A stretch of 35,973 nucleotides of DNA, taken from assembly GCA_021739625.1 (NCBI GenBank), contig JAIPBJ010000024.1, positions 1-35,973 of the forward strand, written 5' to 3'. The stretch comes from Flavobacteriales bacterium (lineage in GTDB: Bacteria; Bacteroidota; Bacteroidia; UBA10329). Positions 14,814-23,366 of this stretch are shown piece by piece. The position numbers and the translations under genes were made by a program. Below the pieces are notes generated by a model. The model was not told where the DNA came from. It worked only from the letters and a program-made list of their open reading frames with translations, and ran no database searches. Every line of letters starts with the position of its first letter. Position 1 is the first letter of the stretch.

Positions 14814-17800
14814 TTACCCCTCAAACCCCACCACCAGATCATCGGCCTCCACCAGCGTTCCCGCTTCCAGCACGGTCTTGCGGATGGTGGCATCGCAGGG
14901 CGCGGTGACGGTGGTCTCCATCTTCATCGCCTCGATGACGAAAAGCGGTTGGTTCTGCTTCACCTGCTGCCCTTCCTTCACCAGTACACTGCTGAGCATT
15001 CCCTGTAGGGGTGCGCCCACATGGAGCGGGTTGCTGCGGTCGGCCTTCACGTGCTCGATCTTCTGGATGTTGAGACTGCGGTCGGTCACTTTGATGTTGC
15101 GCGTCTGACCGTTCACACGGAAGAAGAGCGTTCTGCGTCCGTCCTCGTCCGATGGCCCGATGCTTTGCAGCTCGCACACCATGTTCTTGCCCTCGCCCAG
15201 TTCGATGATGGTCTCCTCGCGCAGCTTCATGCCGAAGAAGAAGTTCTTGGTGGGCACCTTGCTCAGGTCTCCGAACTCGCGCACCTTGGCCCAATAGTCC
15301 TCGAACACCTTGGGATACATGAGGTAGCTGAGGTAGTCGGTGTATTTGACAGCTCCTTCAAACTTCTTCTTGAATTCCTCGAAGCCCTCAGAGAGGTCTA
15401 TGGCAGGCAGGTGGCTATTCGGCCTGTCGGTGAAGGGCTCATCGCCCTTGAGGATGATGCGTTGCAGATCCTGTGGGAAACCGCCCACAGGCTGTCCCAG
15501 ATGGCCCTTGAAGAACTCCACCACGCTCTCCGGGAAACTGAGGGTCGCGCCCCTTTCGAGCACGTCCTGCACCGTGAGGCCGTTGCTAACGAGGTAGAGT
15601 GCCATGTCGCCCACCACCTTCGATGAGGGCGTCACCTTCACCACATCGCCAAAAAGCATGTTCACATCTGCGAACATCAGCTTGATGTCCTCAAACTTCT
15701 CGGCCAGGCCCAGCGCGTATGCCTGTGGTTTGAGGTTGCTATACTGCCCGCCCGGAATCTCGTGCTCGAACACGCTGGCCGTGCTGGCCTTCATGCCGCT
15801 CTCAAAGGGGTAGTAGAACTCGCGCACATTCTCCCAATAGTTGGAGAAGCGGTTGAGGCTCTTGACATCCATCGGGTTCTCGCGTTCGTGGAAACGCATC
15901 ATCTCCACAATGCTGTTGAAGTTGGGCTGCGAGGTGAGGCCGCTCATGCTCGCCAGCGACACATCCACCACATCGACCCCGGCCTCGATGGCCTTGAGGT
16001 AGGTGGCGGCCTGCAATCCGCTGGTGTCGTGCGTGTGCAGATGGATCGGAATCTTGACCGTGGCCTTGAGCGCACCCACCAGTTCGGTGGCCGCATAAGG
16101 TTTCAGGAGGCCCGCCATGTCCTTGATGGCGAGGATGTGGCTGCCCGCATTCTCAAGGTCCTTGGCCAGTTGCACGTAATAGGCAAGCGTGTATTTGTTG
16201 CGCGATGGGTCGAGGATGTCGCCCGTATAGCAGATGGCACCCTCTGCGATGGCCTCGGTGCGGTTGCGCACGTGGCCGATGCACGGGGCCAGCCCCTTCA
16301 TCCAGTTCAATGAGTCGAATATGCGGAAGATGTCCACACCGGTCTCCCACGATTTCTCCACGAATTCGGCCACCACGTTGTCGGGGTATGCCTTATAGCC
16401 CACTCCATTCGAGCCTCGGATCAGCATTTGCAGCAGCGTGTTGGGGATGGCCTTGCGCAGTTGTGCGAGTCGGTCCCATGGGTCTTCGTGCAGAAAGCGC
16501 AGGGCCACATCGAAGGTGGCACCGCCCCACACCTCGTGGCTGAAAATTTCCGGGTGATGCTTGGCATAGCTTTCTGCAACGGCAAGCATGTCGAAGCTGC
16601 GCATACGCGTGGCCAACAGGCTCTGGTGCGCATCGCGCATGGTGGTGTCGGTGTACTGCACTGTCTGTTCTTTCAATAGCCGGTCGCAGAAACGGTCGGG
16701 CCCCAGCTCGTTCAACAGGTCTTTTGTTCCCTTTGGGAATGGGTCGTAGCGGCCGAACGGAGGCACCACCGGCCGCACGAATTTCCGCTCGGGATCGAAG
16801 GTCTTCACATCGGGATTGCCGTTGATGGTCACTTCGCCCAGATACTTGGCGATTCGTGTGGCGCGGTCGCGGCCCTTCACCCATTTGAAGAGCTCAGGAT
16901 GCCCCTCAATGAAATTGACCGATGCATCGCCCGATTTGAAAACAGGGTGGTTGACAATGTTCTCCAAGAACCGGATGTTGGTCTTCACCCCACGGATGCG
17001 GTACTCCTGAAGGCAACGGGTCATTTTGCGGGCAGCACCGTCCAATGTGCGCGAATGGGCGCAGACCTTCACCAGCAATGAGTCGAAGAACGGGCTGATG
17101 CGCACCCCGCTGTAGATGCTCCCAGGGTCGAGGCGGATGCCGAAACCCTCGGCAGCTCGATAGGCGATGATGATGCCATGGTCGGGCTTGAAGTCGTTCT
17201 CGGGATCCTCGGCCGTGATCCGGCACTGGATGGCATAGCCATTGACACTGACAGCGCTCTGACTTGGAATGGCAATCTCATCCTCGTCCAACCGATAGCC
17301 CATCGCTATTCGGATCTGCAGCTTCACGATGTCGATGCCGGTGACCATCTCGGTCACGGTGTGCTCCACCTGAATCCGGGGATTCACCTCAATGAAATAG
17401 ACCCCGCCATTGGTATCGACAAGGAACTCGACCGTGCCGACATTGTTGTAGTTGACCGCCTTGGCGATGCTGATGGCATAGTCGAAGAGACGCAAACGGA
17501 TGGTGTCGTCCAATCCCTTTGCCGGTGCCACCTCCACCACTTTCTGAAACCTGCGTTGCACCGAACAGTCACGTTCGTGCAGGTGGACGGTGTTGCCGTG
17601 GTTGTCGGCCACAATCTGCACCTCGATGTGCTTAGGGTTCTCGATGTACTTCTCCAGAAAAACAGTGTCGTCACCAAAGGCGCGGGCCGCTTCGCGCTTG
17701 GCCTCGTTGAAGGAGTTCTCCAGCGCGTCTGCCGTACGGATTACACGCATGCCCCTGCCTCCGCCTCCCGCAGCGGCTTTCAACATCACCGGGAAGCCTA

Positions 17801-18257
17801 TGCGCTCTGCTTCGCTCAGTGCAATTGCCGCATCACTCAGATCCACATCGCTGCTCTGTATGATGGGCACGTTGCACTGCTTGGCAATGTGCTTGGCGGC
17901 CACCTTATCGCCCAACTGGGCCATCACCTCCGGTTCGGGACCGATGAAGATGATGCCGTTGTCCTTGCACCGCTGCGCAAACTCCTTGTTCTCGGACAGG
18001 AAACCGTAGCCTGGATGAATGGCGTCCACGTTCTTCTCCTTGGCCAGATTGATGATCTCATCAATGTCGAGATAAGGCTTCAACGGCTCATTCTCCTCGC
18101 CCAGTTGATAGCTTTCATCGGCCTTGTAGCGATGCAGCGAATAGCGGTCCTCGTAGGTGTAGATGGCCACGGTGCGCAGTTTCAGCTCCACACAGGCGCG
18201 CAGGATGCGAATGGCAATCTCGCCACGGTTGGCCACAAGCACTTTCCTGATCTTCAT
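14814..18257 (-). CDS. pyc: Pyruvate carboxylase, single-chain
   Basis: This 1147-residue enzyme adds CO2 to pyruvate to make oxaloacetate, using ATP and bound biotin. The order is the full one-chain form: biotin carboxylase (1 to about 460; HPGYGFLSEN at 81-90, ATP-grasp loop GGGGRGM at 164-170, then EVNPRIQVEHTVTEM), carboxyltransferase of the HMGL type (about 525-800; DTTMRDAHQSLLATRMR, DTGLQAA-like HTHDTSGLQAA), the conserved PYC/OADA domain (about 825-1030), and a C-terminal biotinyl domain with EAMKMET, where Lys1112 carries biotin. No frameshift or missing piece is seen. The ATG at 18257 is preceded directly by an in-frame GTG, which is less likely. It supplies C4 acids to the citric acid cycle; malic enzyme is adjacent. 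Confidence 0.97.
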   Translation of the reverse strand: MKIRKVLVANRGEIAIRILRACVELKLRTVAIYTYEDRYSLHRYKADESYQLGEENEPLKPYLDIDEIINLAKEKNVDAIHPGYGFLSENKEFAQRCKDNGIIFIGPEPEVMAQLGDKVAAKHIAKQCNVPIIQSSDVDLSDAAIALSEAERIGFPVMLKAAAGGGGRGMRVIRTADALENSFNEAKREAARAFGDDTVFLEKYIENPKHIEVQIVADNHGNTVHLHERDCSVQRRFQKVVEVAPAKGLDDTIRLRLFDYAISIAKAVNYNNVGTVEFLVDTNGGVYFIEVNPRIQVEHTVTEMVTGIDIVKLQIRIAMGYRLDEDEIAIPSQSAVSVNGYAIQCRITAEDPENDFKPDHGIIIAYRAAEGFGIRLDPGSIYSGVRISPFFDSLLVKVCAHSRTLDGAARKMTRCLQEYRIRGVKTNIRFLENIVNHPVFKSGDASVNFIEGHPELFKWVKGRDRATRIAKYLGEVTINGNPDVKTFDPERKFVRPVVPPFGRYDPFPKGTKDLLNELGPDRFCDRLLKEQTVQYTDTTMRDAHQSLLATRMRSFDMLAVAESYAKHHPEIFSHEVWGGATFDVALRFLHEDPWDRLAQLRKAIPNTLLQMLIRGSNGVGYKAYPDNVVAEFVEKSWETGVDIFRIFDSLNWMKGLAPCIGHVRNRTEAIAEGAICYTGDILDPSRNKYTLAYYVQLAKDLENAGSHILAIKDMAGLLKPYAATELVGALKATVKIPIHLHTHDTSGLQAATYLKAIEAGVDVVDVSLASMSGLTSQPNFNSIVEMMRFHERENPMDVKSLNRFSNYWENVREFYYPFESGMKASTASVFEHEIPGGQYSNLKPQAYALGLAEKFEDIKLMFADVNMLFGDVVKVTPSSKVVGDMALYLVSNGLTVQDVLERGATLSFPESVVEFFKGHLGQPVGGFPQDLQRIILKGDEPFTDRPNSHLPAIDLSEGFEEFKKKFEGAVKYTDYLSYLMYPKVFEDYWAKVREFGDLSKVPTKNFFFGMKLREETIIELGEGKNMVCELQSIGPSDEDGRRTLFFRVNGQTRNIKVTDRSLNIQKIEHVKADRSNPLHVGAPLQGMLSSVLVKEGQQVKQNQPLFVIEAMKMETTVTAPCDATIRKTVLEAGTLVEADDLVVGFEG

Positions 18258-18282
18258 CACTTTCGTAGGTCTTTTGAATGCG

Positions 18283-18290
18283 GGAAATTA
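18283..18290 (-). promoter_or_regulatory. Candidate -7 box TAATTTCC before pyc
   Basis: On the minus strand CTAATTTCCC lies 25 bases before the ATG of pyc. The same ten bases occur upstream of the GT2 fusion gene (23302-23309), which supports a shared promoter element. Confidence 0.4.
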
Positions 18291-18437
18291 GGCACTAGGC
18301 CCAAGTTGGAAGGCCAACAGGGCGATGGATTGTTCACACGGGATGAACATCCGTGAATGGCAGAAAATGGAATTTCGGGAACGGTGGCGGCCATCTGGAT
18401 AGAAAGTGGAAGCCAAAATCGACCGAAGTCCGTACGC

Positions 18438-19616
18438 TCAAATGAACGCATTGAACCCCGTCACGTCCATGCCTGTAATGAGCAGGTGGATGTCGTGGGT
18501 GCCCTCATAGGTCACCACGCTTTCGAGGTTCATCATGTGGCGCATAATGGGATATTCGCCTGTGATGCCCATTCCGCCAAGCATCTGCCTCGCTTCGCGG
18601 GCGGTGCGCAGCGCAATTTCCACGTTGTTGCGCTTCGCCATGCTGATCTGCTGTGGAGTGGCCCGGTGCTCATTCTTCAGCACGCCCAATCGCCACACGA
18701 GCAACTGTGCCTTGGTGATTTCGGTGATCATCTCGGCCAATTTCTTCTGCTGCAACTGGAAACCACCGATCGGTCTACCGAACTGGATGCGTTCCTTAGA
18801 ATAGCGTAGGGCCGTGTCGTAGCAGTCCAATGCAGCGCCCAGCGCGCCCCATGCGATGCCGTAGCGGGCAGAGTTGAGGCAGCTTAGCGGGCCTTTCAGC
18901 CCACGGATGTCGGGGAAAAGGTTTGACTTGGGCACTTTCACGTTGTCGAACACCAGTTCGCCCGTGGCCGAAGCGCGCAGGCTCCATTTGCCGTGGGTCT
19001 CTGGCGTGGTGAAGCCTTCCATGCCGCGCTCCACCACCATGCCACGGATCACGCCCTGTTCGTCCTTGGCCCACACCACTGCGATGTCGGCATAAGGTGC
19101 GTTGCTGATCCACATTTTGGCACCGTTCAGGATAACGTGGTCCCCTGCGTCCTTGAAATTGGTGACCATGCTGCTGGGGTCGCTGCCGTGGTCGGGCTCT
19201 GTAAGTCCAAAACAGCCCAACAGTTCGCCCGTGGCAAGGCGAGGAAGCCATTTCTGCTTCTGTGCCTCGGTGGCATAGCTGAAAATCGGGAACATGACCA
19301 GCGAACTCTGCACCGATGCGGTGCTGCGCAGGCCGCTGTCGCAGCGCTCCAGTTCCTGCATCAGAATGCCATAGCTGATCTGATCGAGACCCGGGCCACC
19401 GTATTCCTGTGGAATGTAAGGGCCGAATGCACCTATTTCGCCCAGACCTTGCAGCAGATGGCGCGGGAACTGTGCCCTTTGCGCGTAGTCCTCGATGATG
19501 GGAGAAACCTCCTTCTTGACCCATGCACGGGCGGTGTCGCGAATCAGTTTGTGCTCATCGGTGAGAAGTTCATCGATCAGATAATAATCGTGATGCTGAT
19601 AGCGGTCTTCGGCCAT
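18438..19616 (-). CDS. Glutaryl-CoA dehydrogenase-like acyl-CoA dehydrogenase
   Basis: This 392-residue FAD enzyme belongs to the acyl-CoA dehydrogenase family, and several details point to the glutaryl-CoA branch, which oxidises and decarboxylates glutaryl-CoA to crotonyl-CoA during lysine and tryptophan breakdown. These are GLRSTASVQSSLVMFPI (96-111, Arg97 in the place of the glutarate-binding arginine), GLTEPDHGSDPSSM, and VTYEGTHDIHLLITG with Glu371 at the catalytic base position. FGRPIGGFQLQQKKLAEM is the usual FAD-contact segment. The ATG at 19616 gives the normal family length and lies 23 bases after a perfect -7 box; upstream in-frame codons to 19907 cross this promoter and are rejected. 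No other lysine-degradation gene is in the window, so the substrate call rests on motifs. Confidence 0.9.
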   Translation of the reverse strand: MAEDRYQHHDYYLIDELLTDEHKLIRDTARAWVKKEVSPIIEDYAQRAQFPRHLLQGLGEIGAFGPYIPQEYGGPGLDQISYGILMQELERCDSGLRSTASVQSSLVMFPIFSYATEAQKQKWLPRLATGELLGCFGLTEPDHGSDPSSMVTNFKDAGDHVILNGAKMWISNAPYADIAVVWAKDEQGVIRGMVVERGMEGFTTPETHGKWSLRASATGELVFDNVKVPKSNLFPDIRGLKGPLSCLNSARYGIAWGALGAALDCYDTALRYSKERIQFGRPIGGFQLQQKKLAEMITEITKAQLLVWRLGVLKNEHRATPQQISMAKRNNVEIALRTAREARQMLGGMGITGEYPIMRHMMNLESVVTYEGTHDIHLLITGMDVTGFNAFI

Positions 19617-19639
19617 GGTCTTTCCTTTTGTGAAGCCGC

Positions 19640-19647
19640 CAAAAATA
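19640..19647 (-). promoter_or_regulatory. -7 box TATTTTTG before the acyl-CoA dehydrogenase gene
   Basis: On the minus strand TATTTTTG is a full match to TAnnTTTG, 23 bases before the ATG at 19616. Confidence 0.55.
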
Positions 19648-19671
19648 ACTGTTCTGTCATGCCCCATTACT

Positions 19672-19715
19672 GATCTTTGCCCGTCTGGCACAGTTGATAT
19701 ACAGTTGTAATTTTC
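19672..19715 (+). promoter_or_regulatory. Possible promoter elements before the T9SS cargo gene at 19749
   Basis: Two candidates are visible: GATCTTTG (19672-19679) and TAATTTTC (19708-19715). The second is 33 bases before the ATG and resembles the boxes before pyc and the GT2 fusion gene. Confidence 0.3.
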
Positions 19716-19748
19716 CGACCGAAACCCGACTCCTTCAAACCCACGACA

Positions 19749-20579
19749 ATGAAGAAAGAGTTTACCCTGACTTTCTGTGCCCTGATAGCGACCACCATGG
19801 TGTGGGACGCCAATTTCCATCACGCCAACGGCAGCAGCGGTTCTGCACCCTCGGGCAACACAGGTTCGCCTGCCGATGGCGGCACATGTGCCCATATAGG
19901 ATGCCATGCCGGTGGCCCTGCCCAGACAGATCAGGCAGTCAGCCTCACAGGCAACATCCCCGTTGAAGGCTACATCCCTGGCCAGACCTACGACATGACC
20001 ATAACCATGAGCAATGGCGGAACCAAGTTCGGTTTCTCGCTGTCGCCACAGAGCGCACAGGGAGCGCTACTGGGCACACTCATAGCCTCGGGAGCAGGAA
20101 CGACCCTCAACGGTGCGGGCGGGAAGTATCTCACCCATACCTCACTTGGGAACACGGGTTCGGGGACAAAGTCGTGGACTTTCGAGTGGACGGCCCCAGC
20201 TGCAGGCACTGGCAGCGTCACCTTTTACAGTGCCCACAATTTTGCCAACAACAATGGGGACAACAGCGGTGATGTCATTGTGGCCTACACTCGGTCATTT
20301 GATGAGAATGTGGCAATCGGTGTGGCCGAACCGGTCTCCCGCCAGTTGGAGGTGTTTCCCAATCCGGTGGAAGACCACATCAATATCCGCATTGCCGATG
20401 TGGATGAGGTCATCATGGTCACACTGATGTCCACCGATGGCCACGTGCTGGTGCAGGAGGCCCACACGCAGGGCAACATCCGCATCGACCTGCAAGGCCA
20501 CAACGTGCCAAGTGGAATGTATCTTCTTGCCATTGAGCAGGGCGGGCAGCGCACTGTGCGCAAAGTGATGGTGCGATAG
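19749..20579 (+). CDS. T9SS-sorted surface protein with choice-of-anchor-V-like domain
   Basis: This 276-residue protein has a short signal peptide (MKKEFTLTFCALIATTMVW), then SGNTGSPADGGTCAHIGCHAGG (about 35-56), the start typical of choice-of-anchor V or reelin-like domains in Bacteroidota. A beta-rich region follows (about 60-190: VEGYIPGQTYDMTITM, WTFEWTAPAAGTGSVTFYSAHNFANNNGD). The C-terminal 75 residues form a type A T9SS sorting domain: LEVFPNPVEDHINIRI, MSTDGHVLVQE, VPSGMYLLAIEQGGQRTVRKVMVR. It should be exported by Sec, moved across the outer membrane by the type IX system and cut and anchored or released there. Relatives usually have CxxCH near the start; here the spacing is Cys47-x4-Cys52-His53. 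Function unknown. Confidence 0.88.
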   Translation: MKKEFTLTFCALIATTMVWDANFHHANGSSGSAPSGNTGSPADGGTCAHIGCHAGGPAQTDQAVSLTGNIPVEGYIPGQTYDMTITMSNGGTKFGFSLSPQSAQGALLGTLIASGAGTTLNGAGGKYLTHTSLGNTGSGTKSWTFEWTAPAAGTGSVTFYSAHNFANNNGDNSGDVIVAYTRSFDENVAIGVAEPVSRQLEVFPNPVEDHINIRIADVDEVIMVTLMSTDGHVLVQEAHTQGNIRIDLQGHNVPSGMYLLAIEQGGQRTVRKVMVR

Positions 20580-20597
20580 ACCGGACATGGAAGCGAT

Positions 20598-20640
20598 AGC
20601 GGTTCCCAGAGCGTCAAGGCGCTCAGGAGCCGCTTTCTGT
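20598..20640 (+). terminator. Two-part hairpin after the T9SS cargo gene
   Basis: An outer 9-bp stem (20598-20606 with 20626-20634, one G-T wobble) encloses an inner 5-bp stem GAGCG/CGCTC (20609-20613 with 20620-20624). It is followed by TTTCTGTT, which fits an intrinsic terminator. Confidence 0.6.
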
Positions 20641-20682
20641 TGATGGGAATCCCCCTCAATTTTTTGTTTTTTAGCGGCCGCA

Positions 20683-21234
20683 ATGCTGAGGGCACTCCGA
20701 TATTCCATTCTTTCGCTTCTGCCCGTGTCGGTAACCGCACAGGCGGTATATGTGGCCGACACCTCGGCCATCAGATTCTTTTCGCGCACACCGATCGAAA
20801 ATATCGAGGCAGTGAACCATGCTGCGAAATCTACCCTTTCGCCACCGGAGTATGAGGTGCAGTTCCAAGTGCCGGTCTCTGGATTCCGCTTCGAGAACAA
20901 GCTGATGGAGAAGCATTTCAACTCCATGTATCTGGAGACGGACAAGTTCCCCTTTGCTTCTTTCCGTGGCAAACTCTCAGACTCGCTCGACCTGAGCAAG
21001 GACACGGTTTACAACATCAAGGCCACAGGCATCCTGAAGATGCATGGCCGAGACCATGCAGGTGTTTTCGATGGCCGCATCGAAAGCAAGGATGGCCGCG
21101 CAAGCCTTCGTTGCACTTTCCCTGTGCGGTTGGAGGATCACAACATCAAAGTGCCAGGATCTGTGTTTCTCAATATAGCACAGGAGATCGAAGTGCATGT
21201 GTACTTCGAATATGTGGCGAAGCCCCAAGAATGA
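20683..21234 (+). CDS. YceI-family secreted protein
   Basis: This 183-residue protein has a signal peptide (MLRALRYSILSLLPVSVTAQ) and a YceI-like lipocalin-type beta barrel: YVADTSAIRFFSRTPIENIEAVN, VPVSGFRFENKLMEKHFNSMYLETDKFPFASFRG, YNIKATGILKMHGRDH and a C-terminal EIEVHVYFEY strand. YceI proteins bind isoprenoid-like molecules in the known structures; their role in the cell is unclear. In this lineage such genes often lie near surface proteins. It starts at ATG 20683, about 50 bases after the terminator of the previous gene, in an A/T-rich leader, so it probably has its own promoter. Confidence 0.88.
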   Translation: MLRALRYSILSLLPVSVTAQAVYVADTSAIRFFSRTPIENIEAVNHAAKSTLSPPEYEVQFQVPVSGFRFENKLMEKHFNSMYLETDKFPFASFRGKLSDSLDLSKDTVYNIKATGILKMHGRDHAGVFDGRIESKDGRASLRCTFPVRLEDHNIKVPGSVFLNIAQEIEVHVYFEYVAKPQE

Positions 21235-21305
21235 GACCTGACGAATGTGTTGCGGATCGACCTGCCACCCTTCTGGCAACAGCTTTCCGGATACGCTGAC
21301 ACTTT

Positions 21306-23267
21306 TCAGCGCCCCAGATTGCGTAGTCCCTTAATCAGGATATTGAGGTCGTTGAGGGCACTGTAGTCCTTGGCATAGCGCATGTTGATGCGCACAAGGC
21401 CCTCGGCATCGAGATCACCGGCCTCCAGCCCGTCCACAGGACTGAGAATCCCCTGTGCAATCTTGGGAAGTTGGAAGTCACGGTCGGCCTTCTGCCCGCT
21501 GGCATAGCCCACCCATGTGCGCCTGCCCAAGAGCACCAGCAGCACGTTGCTGAAGAGTCCCAAAGGTCTGCGGGTGAACCATGCCAGCGCGGGGGAAAGC
21601 AGCAGGAGCAGGATGCCGGACCCCAGATCGAACAGCCTTTTCAACCTGCGATTGGAAGGCTTCGACACGGCATTGAGCCCGAAGGTGTAGAGGTCGCCCG
21701 CAGTGTTGATGTCGTTGCTGCCGATGAGGAACATGCTCTCCTGCGGAGCAATCTTGAAATCGACCTGCGGATGGAGGCTCTGGGTCATGATGTCGATGAT
21801 GCGCTGGGCGGGCATGTCCTTGGCGCAGAAAATCACCTCGGTAACGCGGTGAATGCGAATGATATCGTCCAGTTGATGAACCGTGCCGAGTGCTCCCTCA
21901 AAGGATCCGGCCTCTGCGGCCACATGGCCAATGAACTGTGGATTTCGGAATGTCTCGCGCAGCAGTCCTTCCACCCGATGGACCTCTTCGGCCCCGCCTA
22001 CGATGGCAAAACGGGTGTTGCGCTCGCCCGAAAGGTCGAATCCGTCCAAACGAATGGCGTGGAACAGCAACCGCAGCAGGGGAACTGCCATCATCGCCCA
22101 CAACGAACCGAGCAGGATCACTGCGCGGCTGAAACGTATCTCCTCGCCAAGCAGGCCATAACCTATCAGAATGACCCCAGATCCGGCCATCAGCCCCAGT
22201 AGGATTCGCTGCAACCTCACTGGACGGTCATACCCGCCTGCAAACCACACCGCCAGCAGCCAGATGAGTATATATGACGGAAGGGCAAGCCAGAAGAATT
22301 CATCGGGAAAGTGAAGCCCATCATCGGCACGGACGGTGCTTTCCCAGTACTGGGATATGACGTAAAGGCCACCATAGATGACAGCACCGTCAGCCAGCGG
22401 CAGAACAATGGCCTTCACGAACCGATGCCCCAACGCAACGGTGGCACGCAGCACGATGGCCACATTGATAAGCAGCGAGAACATGCGCGCACTCTCTGCC
22501 GAGAAATGTTTCCGGGCAAAAATGGCCATGGCATTATAGAACACATACACATAGTTCAAACTTCCCTTCTTGGTGCTCTCCCCCTTATAGTGGATGATGC
22601 GCGCATCGGGAAAATAATAGTTCTTCCAGCCTCCTTTGATGATGCGATAGGAGAGATCGACATCCTCCCCATACATGAAGAAATCCTCGTCCAACAGGCC
22701 CACCTTGTCCAATGCCTCCTTGCGCATGAGCATGAACGCGCCCGACAGTACTTCTATCTCATGGGTCTCATCATTGTTCAGATAAGTGAGGTGATAGCGC
22801 CCGAACCGCTTGGAACGCGGGAATAGCCACGAAAGACCGAATATCTTGTAGAAGGCCACCTCGGGCGTGGGCAGGCTTCGTTTGCTCTCGGGGAGGAAAC
22901 TGCCCTTGCCGTCCACCATCTTAATGCCCAGTCCTCCACAGTCGGGATGTGAATCCATGAAAACAATCACCTTGCGAAAAGTGTCGGCCTCCACAAGCGT
23001 GTCAGGATTGAGCAGCAGGATCAGCTCTCCGGCAGCAAGGCGCATGGCCTGATTGTTGGCCCGAGAAAAGCCCACATTCTCCTTGTTGGCGATGAGTTCG
23101 ACCTGTGGAAACCTGGCCTGCACCATGGCCACCGACCCGTCCACCGAGTCATTGTCCACCACGAATATCTCGGCTGCGATGCCTTCGCAGGCCACCATCA
23201 CCGATTGCAGGCACGACTCCAAGAAGTGCTGCACATTGTAATTGACGATGACGATGGACAGCTTCAC
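21306..23267 (-). CDS. Glycosyltransferase family 2 fused to a degenerate sugar-phosphate-transferase-like region
   Basis: The product has about 653 residues. Residues 1-240 are a GT2 domain (KLSIVIVNYNVQHFLESC, VDNDSVDGS, NVGFSRANNQAM, LLLNPDTLVEAD, and GAFMLMRKEALDKVGLLDEDFFMYGEDVDLSYR), similar to rhamnosyltransferase-type enzymes. Residues about 265-430 hold several membrane segments. A Rossmann-like stretch follows (RFAIVGGAEEVHRV... VTEVIFCAKDM), as in polyprenyl-phosphate sugar-1-phosphate transferases. From about 540, KRLFDLGSGILLLLLSPAL resembles the start of the bacterial sugar transferase domain, and WVGY plus NMRYAKDYSALNDL its end, but the catalytic middle is missing. So the first half should be active and the second half may be a scaffold or channel. 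No ATG fits; GTG 23267 (or TTG 23270) is the start. Single-gene transcript or co-transcribed with the small lipoprotein gene upstream. Confidence 0.85.
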   Translation of the reverse strand: MKLSIVIVNYNVQHFLESCLQSVMVACEGIAAEIFVVDNDSVDGSVAMVQARFPQVELIANKENVGFSRANNQAMRLAAGELILLLNPDTLVEADTFRKVIVFMDSHPDCGGLGIKMVDGKGSFLPESKRSLPTPEVAFYKIFGLSWLFPRSKRFGRYHLTYLNNDETHEIEVLSGAFMLMRKEALDKVGLLDEDFFMYGEDVDLSYRIIKGGWKNYYFPDARIIHYKGESTKKGSLNYVYVFYNAMAIFARKHFSAESARMFSLLINVAIVLRATVALGHRFVKAIVLPLADGAVIYGGLYVISQYWESTVRADDGLHFPDEFFWLALPSYILIWLLAVWFAGGYDRPVRLQRILLGLMAGSGVILIGYGLLGEEIRFSRAVILLGSLWAMMAVPLLRLLFHAIRLDGFDLSGERNTRFAIVGGAEEVHRVEGLLRETFRNPQFIGHVAAEAGSFEGALGTVHQLDDIIRIHRVTEVIFCAKDMPAQRIIDIMTQSLHPQVDFKIAPQESMFLIGSNDINTAGDLYTFGLNAVSKPSNRRLKRLFDLGSGILLLLLSPALAWFTRRPLGLFSNVLLVLLGRRTWVGYASGQKADRDFQLPKIAQGILSPVDGLEAGDLDAEGLVRINMRYAKDYSALNDLNILIKGLRNLGR

Positions 23268-23301
23268 CAAAGAGGTCGTTTGCGAACAGGTGGCGAAGTT
23301 G

Positions 23302-23309
23302 GGAAATTA
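23302..23309 (-). promoter_or_regulatory. Candidate -7 box TAATTTCC before the GT2 fusion gene
   Basis: CTAATTTCCC on the minus strand, 34 bases before the GTG start; identical to the element before pyc. Confidence 0.4.
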
Positions 23310-23366
23310 GAAAATGGAAAATCGAATATCATTTCCTGATGAACTGACATAGGTTCACCTTTAGGC

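Noticed and set aside
17178-18356. 392-codon open frame on the plus strand
   Set aside because: Antisense to the biotin carboxylase part of pyc; no recognisable domain.
19617-19907. N-terminal extension of the acyl-CoA dehydrogenase
   Set aside because: The extension crosses the perfect -7 box at 19640-19647 and its sequence is not family-like; the ATG at 19616 gives normal length.
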